Source: Hemicentrotus pulcherrimus (Eukaryota > Echinodermata > Echinoidea > Camarodonta > Strongylocentrotidae). From it: DNA of 16,291 nt. The DNA is taken from the NCBI GenBank assembly GCA_003118195.1, contig BEXV01003375.1:19144-35434 (forward strand), written 5' to 3'. Each line of letters starts with the position of its first letter. Within the stretch, counting starts at the first letter, position 1. Below, in pieces: positions 15,725 through 16,291 of this stretch. The notes under the pieces were generated by a model that saw only the letters and a program-made list of their open reading frames with translations, searched no databases and was not told the DNA's origin. The position numbers were made by a program, and so were the translations under genes.

Positions 15725-15959
15725 TCACGTCAGATGCACAGAACCTAGAGCCTGACTCAGTTCCAGGGTGTTCATATCCTGGTGTCTTCCAGAGGCCCAA
15801 CCCATCACCTCCTCCCCCATCCACGCCCCGTTGAAGTTGTCCTGCTTGCAGATGCGACAGAAGATGGCCAGGAGGTCGTCTCCGCTTACGTCTCCCGTCA
15901 CTGTCTTCCTGTTGTACCCTAACTCGGTTATCACGTCCGTACTGCCAGGGGCCCAAGCT
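15725..15959 (-). CDS. Last coding exon of an unrecognised gene
   Basis: The minus-strand acceptor CTGTGTTTTTCCAG lies directly upstream and the frame ends at TGA (15725-15727). With two bases carried from the upstream exon it encodes EAWAPGSTDV, a stretch GYNRKTVTGDVSGDD, then LLAIFCRICKQDNFNGAW and an acidic, Met-rich C-terminus. Codon use is GC-rich compared with the flanks, which supports coding. I do not recognise the family. Other frames across the same bases (a Gly/Arg-rich one and one on the + strand) are less likely because they do not join the upstream exon. Confidence 0.6.
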
Positions 15960-16128
15960 CTGGAAAAACACAGAAATTCATAAATTTTGATATATTTCTT
16001 AAGAAATATATGTGACAATAACTTCTAAATAGATGACAGAGATTATTTCTTTATAACACAAAAACCTGTTAGTACTTTCTGAATGGATCACAGCAGTAAA
16101 TATTTTAAAGATAGAAATAGAACCGTAC

Positions 16129-16291
16129 TCAATGACTTTCTCCAGCCTCTCCTTCCGTCTTGCTAGGGCCTGCCTGACGAAGAAGACGAAGATGAATGCC
16201 TCCCACTGCTCCATCTGATGCCTGCTGAAGAGATCTCTCCTGGGTGTGATCTGGACAAGACATAGGTCCTCCAGCTGCTTCTCTACAGCCA
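16129..16291 (-). CDS. Internal coding exon of the same unrecognised gene, cut by the window edge
   Basis: The frame is open from the right edge: AVEKQLEDLC, then ITPRRDLFSR, HQMEQWEAF, IFVFFVRQAL and ARRKERLEKVI. It then reaches a donor read as GTACGG at 16128 (minus strand), phase 2, which fits the next exon across a 169-base intron. The stretch is rich in charged residues and looks helical, with a short hydrophobic IFVFFV patch. The donor is not a strong consensus, so the exact border is uncertain. The product and the start of the gene lie outside the window. Confidence 0.55.
   Translation of the reverse strand, partial: GCREAAGGPMSCPDHTQERSLQQASDGAVGGIHLRLLRQAGPSKTEGEAGESH

Noticed and set aside
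15556..15834. 92-codon + strand open frame opposite the minus-strand last exon
   Set aside because: It is an antisense shadow; the minus-strand frame has matching splice sites and joins another exon.

Overview
The window is eukaryotic genomic DNA, most likely from a marine invertebrate deuterostome such as a sea urchin. This is inferred from long AT-rich introns with GT-AG borders around more GC-rich exons, a tRNA-derived SINE, recurring TAGGCCTA and TACATGTA palindromes, and a large galaxin-like gene. The species cannot be fixed from sequence alone. There are no bacterial operons, ribosome binding sites or CRISPR arrays.

Left and centre (about 439-11140, + strand): one multi-exon gene for a secreted, cysteine-rich, galaxin-like protein. 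Twelve coding exons join in a single consistent frame (664-721, 2065-2217, 3111-3263, 3749-3972, 4473-4656, 5127-5348, 6065-6304, 6848-7029, 7762-7973, 8272-8588, 9311-9539, 10055-10388). They give a signal peptide followed by about 40 di-cysteine (CC) repeats, 835 residues to the first in-frame stop. That stop, TGA at 10386-10388, sits exactly where the first Cys of a CC doublet should be. The same frame continues for 58 more galaxin-like codons with three further CC doublets, to TAG at 10563-10565. Selenocysteine insertion or readthrough, a recent nonsense mutation, and a sequence error all remain possible; I found no convincing SECIS by eye. This is the most interesting point in the window. 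A second pattern is that doublets reduced to one Cys occur in consecutive runs of 4, 4, 2 and 2.

Middle right (about 11140-15060): AT-rich intergenic sequence with a purine-rich tract, a compound (TG)n(AG)n microsatellite, a degenerate tandem repeat of about 120-124 bp, and two DR1-type nuclear-receptor half-site pairs exactly 120 bp apart. I saw no supported gene here.

Right end (about 15060-16291, - strand): a tRNA-derived SINE, then the last two coding exons (15725-15959 and 16129-16291) of a gene that enters from beyond the right edge. I do not recognise its product. It converges tail to tail with the galaxin-like gene, so the two show no sign of shared regulation.
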